In this document: one piece after another, positions 44,243-56,186 of the stretch
Numbering within the stretch: the stretch's first letter is position 1
Layout of the letters: each line of letters opens with the position of its first letter
Assembly (NCBI GenBank): GCA_027627225.1
Contig: CM051029.1
Coordinates: 8,765,715 to 8,829,714 of the forward strand
Length of the DNA: 64,000 nucleotides
Direction: 5' to 3'
Source: Congeria kusceri
Taxonomy: Eukaryota > Mollusca > Bivalvia > Myida > Dreissenidae
Program-made: the position numbers and the translations under genes
Notes under the pieces: generated by a model
The model's input: only the letters and a program-made list of their open reading frames with translations
The model's database searches: none
Told to the model about the DNA's origin: nothing

Positions 44243-45433
44243 GTCTATACATGGTCCTGCATGTTTAACTTTGTGTATGTGTTCCTAGTGTTGTCAATAA
44301 TTGTAACGAAAACAACAGAAACACCCGATTTTTGTCATCATTTACAATTATAATTTTATCGATTTTAACTCATGATTACTCATAAACGAAATGGTATTTA
44401 CAGTATATTTCTATGTCTGTAGTACTGTGTTGCTCCTTTATATACAGTATTCACTCATTTTGTAATCTGAGACAAAAGGTTGTACAAATGTAAAATCGTT
44501 AATCTGTGAATAGGTACTTATAGTGGTCAAAAGCAAGTTCAAATGTATTTTATCTAGCTCTGCTGATATTTATCCCCAAACATGTATTCACGAGAAAATG
44601 TTCGTTCAAAGTAGATAATTGCGAGTAATAAAACACTTAATTTGACATGTTACTATAATTTTTTTATTTAATTTAAATATTATGCTAAATTAAATAATAA
44701 ATAAAAGTAAACCAGGTGGACGTTGATTTCAAAACGGAATTTAACGGACTAATACACCACACTATATTCAAATGTTTGCTTGAGGATAGGATTACAAGAA
44801 AGTTAAGTTACTGTTTTAATGTCCATTTACTACGAATTTTGGGGATATTATCAATTGCAAATGATCTCCAAACTAATAAACTGTAACGTGGGCATCAGGC
44901 AATGGGACAAAAGCAGTATGATAATTTTTAATTTGTAAATTAACGAGTTATCTCCCTGTCTTAGTTTAAAGGAACACCTACTAGTAGGACCATGTATAAA
45001 CGATAAAATAGTTGCATGAAGTAAAATCTAAATCTGAATCTTTCATAAAAATGGCATGGAAATCATTCAAATGAACACAGAAATTATTGCATTGCATTAG
45101 GAGAATGCAGACGATGGCCTTAATACATGTATAGTATTTTTCTACACTGTGCTTAAACTATAGATCATTATGTCTGAATTAACTCATGGTGTGTTATTCT
45201 TTGAGTGTAGTGTTATTGTTCAACATATGTGCATTTAACGATCAAGCTTAATTTTCAAAATATAATTGTAACTTTCTAATATAGTCAATATAATCTTAAT
45301 GGTATGGTCCCTGGTTGTAACACTATTTAAATTGTCTTCATGAATATATGTGCAATATATTAGTGTGTATCTAATATTATACTATTTTATGCTGTTAACT
45401 TTTATTCAGTTTGTGTCGACATATAGGGGTTAC

Positions 45434-45604
45434 TTTTGGCGGCGTCGTCGGCGTTGGCGGCGTCGTCGGCTTTGGTGGCGTCGTCGTCGGCGGCGGCGTC
45501 GTCTGCGGCGGCGGCGTCGTCGTCGGCGGCGTCGTCGTCGGCGTTGGCGGCGTCGTCGGCGTTGGCGGCGTCGTCGTCGGCGGCGTCGGCGGCGTCTCCA
45601 TCAA
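45434..45604. repeat. CpG-rich 9/18-bp tandem repeat, right arm
   Basis: Partner of the left tract, shorter by exactly 18 bp (one double unit). Confidence 0.9.
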
Positions 45605-46139
45605 TATGTGCAGACTTGAGTGTTTTTTGTGCTATCATTATGAAACTATCGTTGTGTTTATACACATCAAAGGAACGTCAACTTTCTCTTATCGTACATG
45701 TTATGCCCCCTCATTTAAAAGCATTTACAAAAATAGTACAAATAAGGCTTATGCATACAATAGCTTGATAATTTTTTGTACAATAATTATTAACCTCAAA
45801 GGAAAGTGTTAGTAGGCATAAAAGGGAGGTCAAGTTTGGTTTTCGGCATAACTGCTCTTATCGTACTTGAGTTATGCCCCGTCCGGCGACACATCCGCCT
45901 CGCGAAGTTCTAATAAACATTTAACTTTGACTCAATATTTTTCCAGAATAAATGAAGAAAAACATTGATTAAGGGTACATATATAGTTAGTACATAAATG
46001 CAATGTTCGCATAGCACTATGCATAAAATGAACTTCCATATTCAGTGAATTCAGTGTTAACACTTGTAAGTGTTATATTTTGCAAATGTCAATTCAATTA
46101 AAATACGAAAGGATTAAATGGGTTGTATGTCTAACAAAC

Positions 46140-46690
46140 AGGATAACAAAACCTACATGGGACCCATGCAAACAGAGTTTGCAAAAACCAACTGTGTCCC
46201 ATACAGGATGCCTATAAGGGACACATATCAAAACCAGGATGGGCCGAATTTGGGCATCACATATCGGACCAAGTGAAAGTATTCAAATCCCGTTTGCATG
46301 TGCATCAACATGGGTAGGCCAAAATGAGACCCATCTTGGATCCATATAGCACACACATGGAACACTTATCGCAACACATCTGGGATCCATACAAAAATAT
46401 TTTGCAAAATCCCACTGGAAACCATATATGTTGCCCATACAGAACCTATATCCAAGCTCTTATTTGACCTACATGGGTATATCCATATAAGACCCACCTT
46501 GTGTCCATTTGGGACAAACATAGGTCCCATATCTGAACCATCTTGGGACCCAAACAAAAACAGTTTGCAAATTCCCACTTGGCCCCATATGGTTGCCAAT
46601 AGATACCCCATAAATAAGCACGTATTGGACTTTATGGGTATCCAATTTGAGACATACCATGGGTCCAAAAGAGACCCACATAAACAAATA
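46140..46690. repeat. Degenerate 'gggtcccat' repeat, right arm
   Basis: Partner of 25020-25570. Confidence 0.65.
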
Positions 46691-47053
46691 ATGTATCATT
46701 ACGAAGTGTAAATAATATAATATTATCCAGACAACTTTTAGAAATCCATAACTAATTGTACGTGAACGTGTAAAAGCCGGCTCAGCAAAATCAGAGTTGC
46801 TCTTAGTGTTTAAATATAATAAAATCAGCGTGTTTGGTGCTATTTATAAAAAATTTAGGCAAGCCTCGCCGATATATTATTCTAAGCCTCGCTTGATATA
46901 TTACACAAGACCAGGAAGTAGCCTGTTATTTTCTATACATCAATGCTTTATACATAAATCATATATTAATATAACTAACGTACGTGACACCAATACTATA
47001 ATTTATCCCAATCTCGGACTTGCTTTGTTACGAATGTACATAGCGCGCGACAA

Positions 47054-47061
47054 TGACGTCA
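47054..47061. promoter_or_regulatory. CRE-type palindrome TGACGTCA (right copy)
   Basis: Partner of 24647-24654, upstream of the right receptor copy. Confidence 0.35.
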
Positions 47062-47077
47062 TGTCACAAACTTTACT

Positions 47078-47216
47078 AGTTACATGACTTCTTACTGACC
47101 CTGTACGGTGTGATGCAGGGCCAGTACATTAATATTGGACGAGAGCGTATCTCGAGCTAAATATACATTGACTACCCTATATCACACCGTGCGGGATCAG
47201 TAAAAAGCCATATAAC
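47078..47216. repeat. Foldback element upstream of the right receptor copy
   Basis: Reverse-complement partner of 24492-24630. Confidence 0.62.
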
Positions 47217-47816
47217 TAATGTATCTTAGTACAATTATGTTTCCCCTCATCACGCCCGCATTAACGAATTAACAGCCATAACACTAAGCAATACTGCATT
47301 TAAAGATGTCATCTTGTTAATTTACGTGAACTCATTTTATGTTTATTTTAAGGTAATGATTTTACTGACTAGATATTTAAAAAAAAAAAAAAAAAAAAAA
47401 AAAACAAAATACATTTTAATCCAATGCAGCTTTTATGTCATTCGTGGTCACACAAATAGATGTGGGTTCTATTACCTCGTAAACGGTTTCACACTTAATT
47501 TAACACTTATAGTGTTTGTATTCGAACTGACTTTTATCTGTAAAAATGCTACTACATGGTTTAATATTGCATTCGATGTTTATAATATACTGAAAGCTTT
47601 AATCAGTGCACTTTATTCTGCATTATATAAAATATCATAATATTCGACATTAGAAATACATGCAGAGCTTTGATTTTGATTATGATCTAACCTTACATAA
47701 ATACACACACAGGATGTTACTAAATACTTCGATAAGATGAGAGTAGCTCTTTCATTAACATGACTTACATTTAAATAAAAAAATTATTGGCGATTGTTTT
47801 GTTGATATCTTTACTA

Positions 47817-48135
47817 ATGTTTATATTAAAAGTATTGTGTTACAATCAATTTGCTCAGGTCGGAGAACAAAATGTGCAGTTGTCGTTCGAGTATAGTTGG
47901 AATAACAACGATGTAAGAAAGGTGGAGTGTTACAGAGAAGGTACACTCATAGGAAGGTGCAGTGTTGTTCGTTCTATTGAGCGAATAAGTGAAGGTATGT
48001 TCACTATGTCTTCAACACCAGACGTAACTACAGTGTATGTTTATATTATAACATTCAATGACAGCACATCTGGGACTTACTCATGTTCAAAAGCAAACAA
48101 CCAACTGATGACGACAATAAATATCCAGACAGCAA
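47817..48135 (+). CDS. Exon 1, signal region and Ig1 (right copy)
   Basis: Partner of 23903-23585 with one residue changed (NNQ). It has the same upstream hydrophobic codons without AUG and the same A|GTAAGG donor. Confidence 0.68.
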
Positions 48136-48184
48136 GTAAGGATTTACAATTGCATATGCTACAACAAAATGTTCAACTACTGAC

Positions 48185-48245
48185 ATCATCATCATCATCA
48201 GCAGCAGCAGTAGCAGTAGTAGTAGTAGTTGTTGTTGTTATTGAT
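48185..48245. repeat. Compound triplet tract after exon 1, right arm
   Basis: (ATC)n, (CAG)n, (TAG)n and (TTG)n. In the exon 1 frame this encodes Ser, Ala and then a run of Val. Confidence 0.85.
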
Positions 48246-50239
48246 GTTGTTGTTTTTGTTTTGTATGTTTTGATTTTGCTGTTGCCGCGTTCTACAAATG
48301 GAGCAGTCAGATGCATTTAAGAGTCCACTTTATTTAGTACAAATAGTTACTTGTAGTAACATGTAGGTCACCTTGTTGTGTACACATATGGAAAATGCTT
48401 CTTCAGTTACAATAAGCATATCCACTTTAGTGATATACCTGTAAATTACATTGTTGTATGATACGAAATGAATGGTGCTATATTCTTTCTTTATAAAGAT
48501 GTAGATCGTTCGTTGGTAGATTTTTTGTAATATATCATGTATTATGTATGAAATATTACGTATAAACACAAAGAAGGTTAAGTTTACACCACTGAAATAT
48601 AGTGTTTAATCATGACTAACACGTAAAGTGATTGCGATTATATGTCATGTTTAATGTAGTGTATGCAATTTGCACTATTCAATTTAGTTTAAGAAGTTTA
48701 ATTCAATTGATCTTCAAAATTTAATTTCAGTAAACCTTACAAAAATGGGAAGGGTTTGCGAATTAAATGCAATGTAAACATACAATAAATATCTTGTCAA
48801 TATTAATTACAAATGCCGTAAACTGCATTTGCATACCCTAAAGTGGTTGTTTTCATTATTATATGTACAGTGGGTATTTATTAAATATTAGTTGTGAGCG
48901 TGTCGATTCATGTACTACAATGCGTGTTTAGGTTACATACCAGTAATTCCAGTTCCCATAGGGTCCCATTATAAAACGGCAAATTGTCCAAGCGTTTTTC
49001 TAGTATTTCCTTTATATCAGAGTGTGCAAGCCTGGTATGAATTTAAAGATCAATTTGTTCTCTTCCAAAATTTGCAATAAAAAAGATATGTCATGTTACT
49101 TCTAAGAAAATGCATCTCACTTGAATGCAGGCACTGGTAGAAAACAGGGTTTAGGCAATCATATTTCGACAAAAGCCCCATACAACAGTAAACACACCCA
49201 AAAGTTCACCTTTCAAGTTAGCCTCCAATGAAGTGCACCAAAATGTTGCAGACACGCATAGGATATTAGAAATAACCACACAAGGCATGTCCGAGATACC
49301 TTAATGGCTTTTATGCCAGAAGAGAAGAGGAACTCTTTAATAGTATGCACTACTTCTGAATGGACCGGAGGGATACACAATGATTTATTGGTATCTAACC
49401 TTTACACATGTCCAGTGTTTGAAAAGTAGATCAACTCAATGTAAATAAACTAGTTGTCTAATATTGTAAAATATTTATTGTAACGTAACGTAAAATTTAG
49501 TTGTATCATACCACTATGCTGATATCGCCTGATACAAAGGTACGTCATATATTACACGGATTCAGCTATAACGTCAGCACATTCAGTAAATATTAATCAG
49601 ATTCAATAAAACAAAGAATTTGATACCAAGAACGTATATAGTTTATTATTTTTAATCGTCATAAATCACGAAAAGTTATTTTTAAATACTCACATTAACC
49701 CGCACGTTGGAAGTGGTATGACGTCATCAATGGAACTATAAATCGCCCATACACCATAATTGCAATACATTCCAAATAAACGAAATACAAGTCACCACAG
49801 GATCAGTTTGTGTTGTACCTCAAACATGTTTTACCAAAAATTGAACACGCTATTGTACATTTTGACACTATCTTGAAAATGCCAGTTTCAATACACACCT
49901 CATATTATTCTAAGCCTCACCTGATATATTACACACAAGACCAGTCAGTAACATGTTATTTTCTATATATTTATATACATGTATATATACTACACGCATC
50001 CATTCATGTATGTCTATTGTCTCATTTGAATACAAACATTTTGAAAACATTAAATAAAGCATAGAACACACAAGTAAACACCAACAAACGTATTAAATAC
50101 CATACATGTATGCTAGTAATCGAAGCTGGCAAGTGTCTGAAGATAAGACAGCGCTAGTATCAATATGTCGTTGTTAATAAATGATATATTTTTGTTTACA
50201 GTAATTTTTTAGTATGTTTGAGTAAACCCCACCTATACA

Positions 50240-50393
50240 ATGTGTTGTTGTTGCAGTTGTGGTTATATTAATAGTAGTAGTAGAAGTAGTAGTAGTAGAA
50301 GCAGTTAATGTTGTAGTAGTAGTAATAGTAGACATATCTGTAGTTGAGGTAAATGTTGTTGTTGATGTTGTTGGTGTACAAGTAATAGTAGTA

Positions 50394-50426
<33 letters not shown>

Positions 50427-50427
50427 A

Positions 50428-50514
<87 letters not shown>

Positions 50515-50661
50515 AAGAAGAAGAAGAATAAGTAGTAGTGGAAGTAGTAGTAGTAGTAGAAGTAGTACCAGAAGCAACAGCAGAAATAGTAGTTTTAGTA
50601 ATAGTAGTAGTAGTAGTAGCAGTAGTAGTAGTAGTTGTAGTAGTAGTTGTTGTTGTTGTTG
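50240..50661. repeat. Long (AGT)n triplet tract in intron 1, right arm
   Basis: Partner of 21049-21470. Its central block is a purer AGT run than the left arm's. Confidence 0.9.
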
Positions 50662-50759
50662 TTGTACATAACAGAAGGCTTTTATAGTAATACATGTTGA
50701 AAATTTTCAATTACATCTAAAATTCATACATCAGGACAGTTGATAATTTACTTTTTCAG

Positions 50760-51059
50760 TGCCACTCACTTCGATGGAAATGCACCCACCGACTAACCCT
50801 ACGTACCCTGTGTACAATGAACAATCGACATATACGTGTCTCACTTCACAAACAAGACCTGCTCCAAATATTATGTGGTTTATAGATAACAGGACGATTA
50901 CCGACAGCGTTATTTATACATACAGTTCTGAAAGAGCAACAAGCTTTTTGAAATATATTCCAACAGCGTTTACCAGCGAAAGTGTATCATGTGTTTCGAC
51001 ATATGTGTATAAAGCTACCAATATTACACTGCATCAAACTACGCAAACGCAAATTCAAA
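50760..51059 (+). CDS. Ig2 exon, complete (right copy)
   Basis: A 300-bp phase 1-1 exon (acceptor ctttttcag, donor A|GTAAGT). It shows the whole Ig domain: YTCLTSQTRPAPNIMWF and SVSCVSTYVYKATN. This is the undamaged version of the exon truncated in the left arm. Confidence 0.82.
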
Positions 51060-51529
51060 GTAAGTTGTTTGACGTTCGTACCATGTTTATCACTATAATA
51101 TATAAATAGCTTGTTAAAAGCAAACGCGTCTATAAAACTCACTTGCAATGAGTCAAACACGATTCTACTCGGGATAATAAATGTGTATTGGTAATGTTTA
51201 TGGGGGTCAGCATTTTGCATTTAAAACAGACGTTGTTATAGATCAGTTATGAGTTGCAAGATTAAACACTGACGCTGACTGTTTTCTTATTCGACATACA
51301 TGAATTATGTTTATTAGTATTTGTTCCATGCGGCATTTATATTAAAACAAAAAAAGCAGTACATGCAAATGCTTTGTTTAATTTTTCATTAGTGAACATT
51401 TAGAAAATATCTTGTTGTGAATGTGGTATATATGCATGTTTATTATTTGTTCATTCAATGTGAACACATTGTGTGCACATATAAACTGTTTTCTTTTCAG
51501 TTTTCAAGTATGTTTTACTCTGATTTTAG

Positions 51530-51826
51530 TTAGTGTTTCCAAACCTGCTGTTTCAATGAATAGCTCTAATTTATCTGCAACTGTAACTCTACGGGAAGGA
51601 AGACAGGTTGAGTGGACATGTTCGTCTTCAGGTTATCCAACTCCAACATACCGATGGATTTATCTCAATGAAACAGTGAATGGGGCGGTGTTAGATAGAC
51701 AGTACAATCGTTCTTCCAATGGTTTGAACGTCTCTTGTGAAGCCAGCAACATTTTCTATTTCCTGAATGGAACCACGAGTATGAGGTCTTCAAAATCCTA
51801 TACTTCGCTTATATTGAATGTGCTAT
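51530..51826 (+). CDS. Ig3 exon (right copy)
   Basis: Partner of 20449-20153. The translation is identical in the two arms, with the same splice sites. Confidence 0.8.
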
Positions 51827-51993
51827 GTAAGTTTATGTATTACACGTAATGTGTATGTGTATAAACAAATAACGCATAGTTAAAATTACCGTTAACACGA
51901 GTCCGGATAATTATTTACCTTTAATCGGTATTAAACATTGCAAGCACGGGAACATACAGTATACCGACATACATTGGTTTCTTTAACCTCCAG

Positions 51994-52272
51994 ATCCGCC
52001 TGTAACGGTGCGGTTTAGTGTGTATCAGCCACACAAGATAGAACTTACTGAGTCCAATATCAGAGTAATGAGAGGAGACAACTTTAGCATTCTATGTGAA
52101 TCAGATGCCAATCCGAGAGCTACTGTATTATGGAAGGGACAACAAACCAATACATCAATACTGACAGTTACCAATATACAGCAAGACATGGGGTGGATAT
52201 GTTATGCCATTAACATTATCGAAGAAACTGCACAGGAAACTGCAACAGATACACTGTTTGCCGCTGTTCTTT
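51994..52272 (+). CDS. Ig4 exon (right copy)
   Basis: Partner of 19985-19707, with one Lys-to-Arg difference. Confidence 0.8.
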
Positions 52273-52411
52273 GTATGTTGATTTATAATCATATGCATGT
52301 ATTAGCCACTGCAAAAATATAGGGGCTTTCTTCTACTTTCAATCTCTACGAATAACAGACATGATTAAGTGTATTATGAGCATAATTATACCGTAATATT
52401 AACATCTACAG

Positions 52412-52717
52412 ATGCTCATGTCGTTCCCACTATCTCGTTTGGCATACCTGACCAACCAAGCATCGGGAATGTAACGACCGGTGACAGTATAACCGTGATA
52501 GAAGGCAGCTCTCTTCAGCTGGTGTGCTCTGCTAACAGCCGACCAGCGTCCATATGTTCCTGGGGCCCTGGACACAAAGGAAATATTCTCAGCATATTCA
52601 ATATCACAAGAACGACATTCAGAAACTATACGTGCATAGCGCAGAATACAATGGACACTACTTTGAAAGAAAACATTCCCGGAATGAACATTTCATCAAT
52701 TTATCTACGAGTATTTT
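52412..52717 (+). CDS. Ig5 exon (right copy)
   Basis: Partner of 19567-19262. The four nucleotide differences in 306 bp are all amino-acid changes, and I saw no silent difference. Confidence 0.8.
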
Positions 52718-52833
52718 GTAAGAAACTATTTATTATAGCACAACATTCAAGTTCTTTCAAATAAGTCCTTTCAATCAGTATCACAATACGTTTATGTTGC
52801 ATTCGTTTTCTTTAAATGTTTGTCTTTCTGTAG

Positions 52834-53124
52834 ATGGCCCCCATAATCTGACGGCGATCTACAACATAACCACAACGATAGACCGCGATCTAAGGGTTAT
52901 GGAAGGCTGGTCATTTACTGTATCATGCTTCTCCAGCAGTGTGCCAGCTGCTGTCATTTCTTGGCATGGGCCTGGAACAAATCTGGACAATGTTCTTTTC
53001 ATTAATGATGTGACAATATTTATGAGCAAGATTCTCACTTGTACTGCTTCAAACTATATGACAGATGACCTCGGAGAACAGAAAACAAAAACAGCAACCC
53101 TCACGATTAATATTGATGTCCTCT
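52834..53124 (+). CDS. Ig6 exon (right copy)
   Basis: Partner of 19145-18855, with two amino-acid changes (G to V in the D/E region, S to T near the end). Confidence 0.8.
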
Positions 53125-53366
53125 GTAAGTGTTCAGTATAAAAATACACTTAGTACAATTAATTCGTTCATTCAGTAAATGTCATTTTAGTATAATTATA
53201 ATATCCTTGAGTGACAATATTAGGTCAATATTACATACATGTATATATTTTAAACAGTAGACAGCGTTCTGCTTGAATTATATATAGGTGAAATAAAAGG
53301 ATCACACTTGTGAATTATTATGTCGCTTTCAATAAGAACAACTGTTCAAGTGCTGAACTGTTTCAG

Positions 53367-53653
53367 ATCCCCCAGTAGTTCAACTTACAGAGAAGCTTCA
53401 GGTGCTCATTCACACAACTCTAACTGTGCTGTGCAGCTTGTCCCGTGACGGTAACCCTCCAGCCACAGACTTTAACTAGATGAAAGTTGGCACAAATACT
53501 AATATCAGTGCAGAGCAATCACTAGTTTTATCGAAAACGTTAGCTTAACGAATGAAGGCGAATACAGATGCTACTCAACAAATATAATGCAGCCTATCGG
53601 AAGAAAAGCAGAATATGGTACCAGCCAATCGCAGTTTTTCTTATATGTCCAGT
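53367..53653 (+). pseudogene. Ig7 exon with stop codon and 2-bp insertion (right copy)
   Basis: 287 bp against 285 bp in the left arm. The conserved Ig tryptophan codon (FN-W-MK) is TAG at 53477-53479. Two extra bases (at) sit near 53530-53531, in 'gttttatcgaaaa' against 'gttttcgaaaa'. Both lesions destroy the frame, while the acceptor and donor sites are intact. Confidence 0.85.
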
Positions 53654-54039
53654 GTAAGTTTATCTATTCATTTTTATATGATTTATGAAATTAATAAATT
53701 ATAACGAATAAGGTTATTTCACGTATTTGTAATCACGACTTTGTTCACATTGTTTACAGTCTCGTAATTGGTAGACGTACTATTAACAAGAAAAATATGT
53801 CCACACAATGGATTATTTGGATGATTTTGTGAATGGTTCAACTTGATTATCGATGAATTTCTTACTGTTCGTATTGCATACAAACGACAACAATTTGCAG
53901 TATGATAGCAACATAATAGTTCCATGCGATATATTGCTTGCGTAAGGGCTAATAAACATGCGTTACCTCACTGTCGTTGTATCTGATTATCAAGATGTAT
54001 ATAATATGTATTTGTACATCCGCTAAAATAAAAATAAAA

Positions 54040-54141
54040 TAGAAATTGTGTGTAGTATAGACGGTGACCCGGTACCTGTTTTTAGACGGCGCAAGCGTAG
54101 GAGGATTAAAAGGAAACGGTTATCAAAGCACCATCATTGTT
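54040..54141 (+). pseudogene. Shuffled remnant of the Ig8 exon (right copy)
   Basis: Two blocks of the left-arm Ig8 exon occur here in swapped order. Block B (about 54040-54080, corresponding to the B-strand Cys region) now precedes block A (about 54081-54141, corresponding to the exon start). The sequence then jumps straight to the last bases before the Ig9 acceptor. The rest of Ig8, its donor and most of the following intron are gone. Confidence 0.82.
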
Positions 54142-54150
54142 CCTGCAAAG

Positions 54151-54465
54151 GTTCACCAAGAGCGACGCCCTTTTCACCTCCTATAAAACAACAATACAGT
54201 ACTCCTAACGACTCGGTTGTGTTCACATTCACAATAAAGGCCTTTCCTGCCACCAAGACTTCGGATTTTACTTGGTACAAGCATGAAGATGGTGAATGGA
54301 AGGTGTTATCCGATGAAAGAAATATCCTAATCAATATCTCTGATAGCAAAATGCAGACGCTGCTGACGATACTACGTGTACACGTTGACGATTATGCAGA
54401 ATATATGGTGAACGTTTCCAATACAGTGGGTTCAATATCGGAATTCTTTACTTTACATGCACGTT
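54151..54465 (+). CDS. Ig9-like exon without cysteines (right copy)
   Basis: Partner of 17544-17230, with P-to-T and Q-to-L changes. The sequence just upstream of the acceptor is altered by the Ig8 rearrangement, though the final 'gcaaag' is kept. Confidence 0.68.
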
Positions 54466-54621
54466 GTAGGTATTTATTGTACTAATGTTAAACACAATGA
54501 ATGCATACATTTGGTTGTATTGTATTTGAAAACAAAATTGAAGGTAATATACTGAAGTAGTATTGATGTCGATAGTGTAATATAAATACATGTATTTCAT
54601 TGCTTGTAAATACTGTTATAG

Positions 54622-54915
54622 CCAGGCCGCAAGTCCCAAAAGAATTGCATGTAAATCAAGTAGGAAAGACGGAACTAGTTGTTGAATGGGTTCCTGGTTT
54701 TAATGGTGGAGATGAACAGAATTTTACTATTCGGTACAAAGAAGTCGATGTTGAAAACTGTAGGGATATCGACATAGCAAGTTCTAAAGGCTTCAACTGG
54801 ACAATTGAAGGGTTAAAACCTAATACGGCTTACCAACTAAAAATGCTGGCGCAAAACACAATTGGCAAATCAGATTGGACGGAAGAAATAACAGAAACTA
54901 CGCTTGTGGATGCAT
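54622..54915 (+). CDS. Fibronectin type III exon (right copy)
   Basis: Partner of 17073-16780. The only change noted is in the last base of the exon, G to T, which weakens the donor and turns the junction codon from Val to Phe. Confidence 0.85.
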
Positions 54916-55031
54916 GTAATTTCATATGTTGAAGACACGTACTTAAACTGGCAACTGTAGACCGGAAAAGGAAAATCCTATGATGTTTGTATTTTATTGT
55001 TCTTTTTATTTTTCTGTTTGTTATATTACAG

Positions 55032-55139
55032 TTGACAAGAGCTCGGCTGCACCTGCTATTGGTGGTACAATAGGTGCGGCTGCAGGAGTTGGCATAATTA
55101 TCGCTGTTATAGTTGTGATATGGAGATACAGAGTTTTGG
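55032..55139 (+). CDS. Transmembrane exon (right copy)
   Basis: Partner of 16663-16556, identical in translation. Gly/Ala-rich entry, IIIAVIVVI core and WRYR stop-transfer. Confidence 0.84.
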
Positions 55140-55861
55140 GTAAACCCAATTTTATAATAATTATCACTCTAGTGGAGAGTACTGTCGGACTTAATTGTCA
55201 CATGACTGTTCGTTTTCAAAAGATGTGATTTAAATCTTATATACATATGTATTCCATATTATGTTGTTTCTTCATTACACTACTTCTGCTTTAGGATTGA
55301 AACCTTCTGCGTTGGTGCAAATTATGACGCAATGGTAAAGCTATGATTTATAAATGCGGCTAATAGTTGGTAACACATACATAATTATAATTATAAAATG
55401 AAAGCTTAAATGTCAGTAATTACATGGCATATATATAATACAAACCATTTTGAAAATATCCCAACAACAATATTTTTAATTATTTTAATTATTATTTTAT
55501 TATTGTGCTTTTATGTAACTCATCAATATGTTTTGTCTGTACCGATTAAAGATCACGTTCAGCATGTATCGAATGTACAACAGTCAAACACTTTGTAGTT
55601 TGTTTGTGCTAGTTGTTTGTGTATATATACAGTTTCACAAGAGCAGTATTCAACTGTTTTCAAGTATCTGTTATTTTATTTATCGACCGAAACATTGAAA
55701 TAAATGTGTTAAAAGATATAATAAAACATCCGTGGATATTATATATTTGTTATTTCAGTATTAACGAATATATTGTATGTTTGTTTATTGGAGATAGCAC
55801 ATGATAATCCCGTGCATTATTCATACAGACTACAATGCAAACAATCTTTCAACTATTACAG

Positions 55862-55934
55862 GCCAAGTGTCTTCCAAAATATACCAAACACATGCTAACT
55901 CAGCAGGACAGTATGAAGACCTCGTAAGAGAGCC
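55862..55934 (+). CDS. Cytoplasmic exon 1 with YEDL (right copy)
   Basis: Partner of 15833-15761. Acceptor caactattacag, donor CC|GTAAGT. Confidence 0.66.
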
Positions 55935-56133
55935 GTAAGTGAGATAATTGCATTCTTAAAATTAACACTTAAGCACTAAATATGTTTCGATTCAGTTGTC
56001 TAGTTTTGTTATTCTGAACAGAGTTGTTTACATACAGAAACAATGTCTTATATGATTACTGACATTTGCTTCCTAAAGCATGTTTGAAAGTCCCAAGAAG
56101 TTAAAAAGTAAATTAGTTTGTGCTTGTATTCAG

Positions 56134-56186
56134 GCGCAACAACATAACATCAGACCCAGAGGGAAGTTATGCCCCCTGCAGATTTG
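56134..56186 (+). CDS. Cytoplasmic exon 2 (right copy)
   Basis: Partner of 15561-15509. Reads PRNNITSDPEGSYAPCRF; phase 2 in and phase 1 out. Confidence 0.64.
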
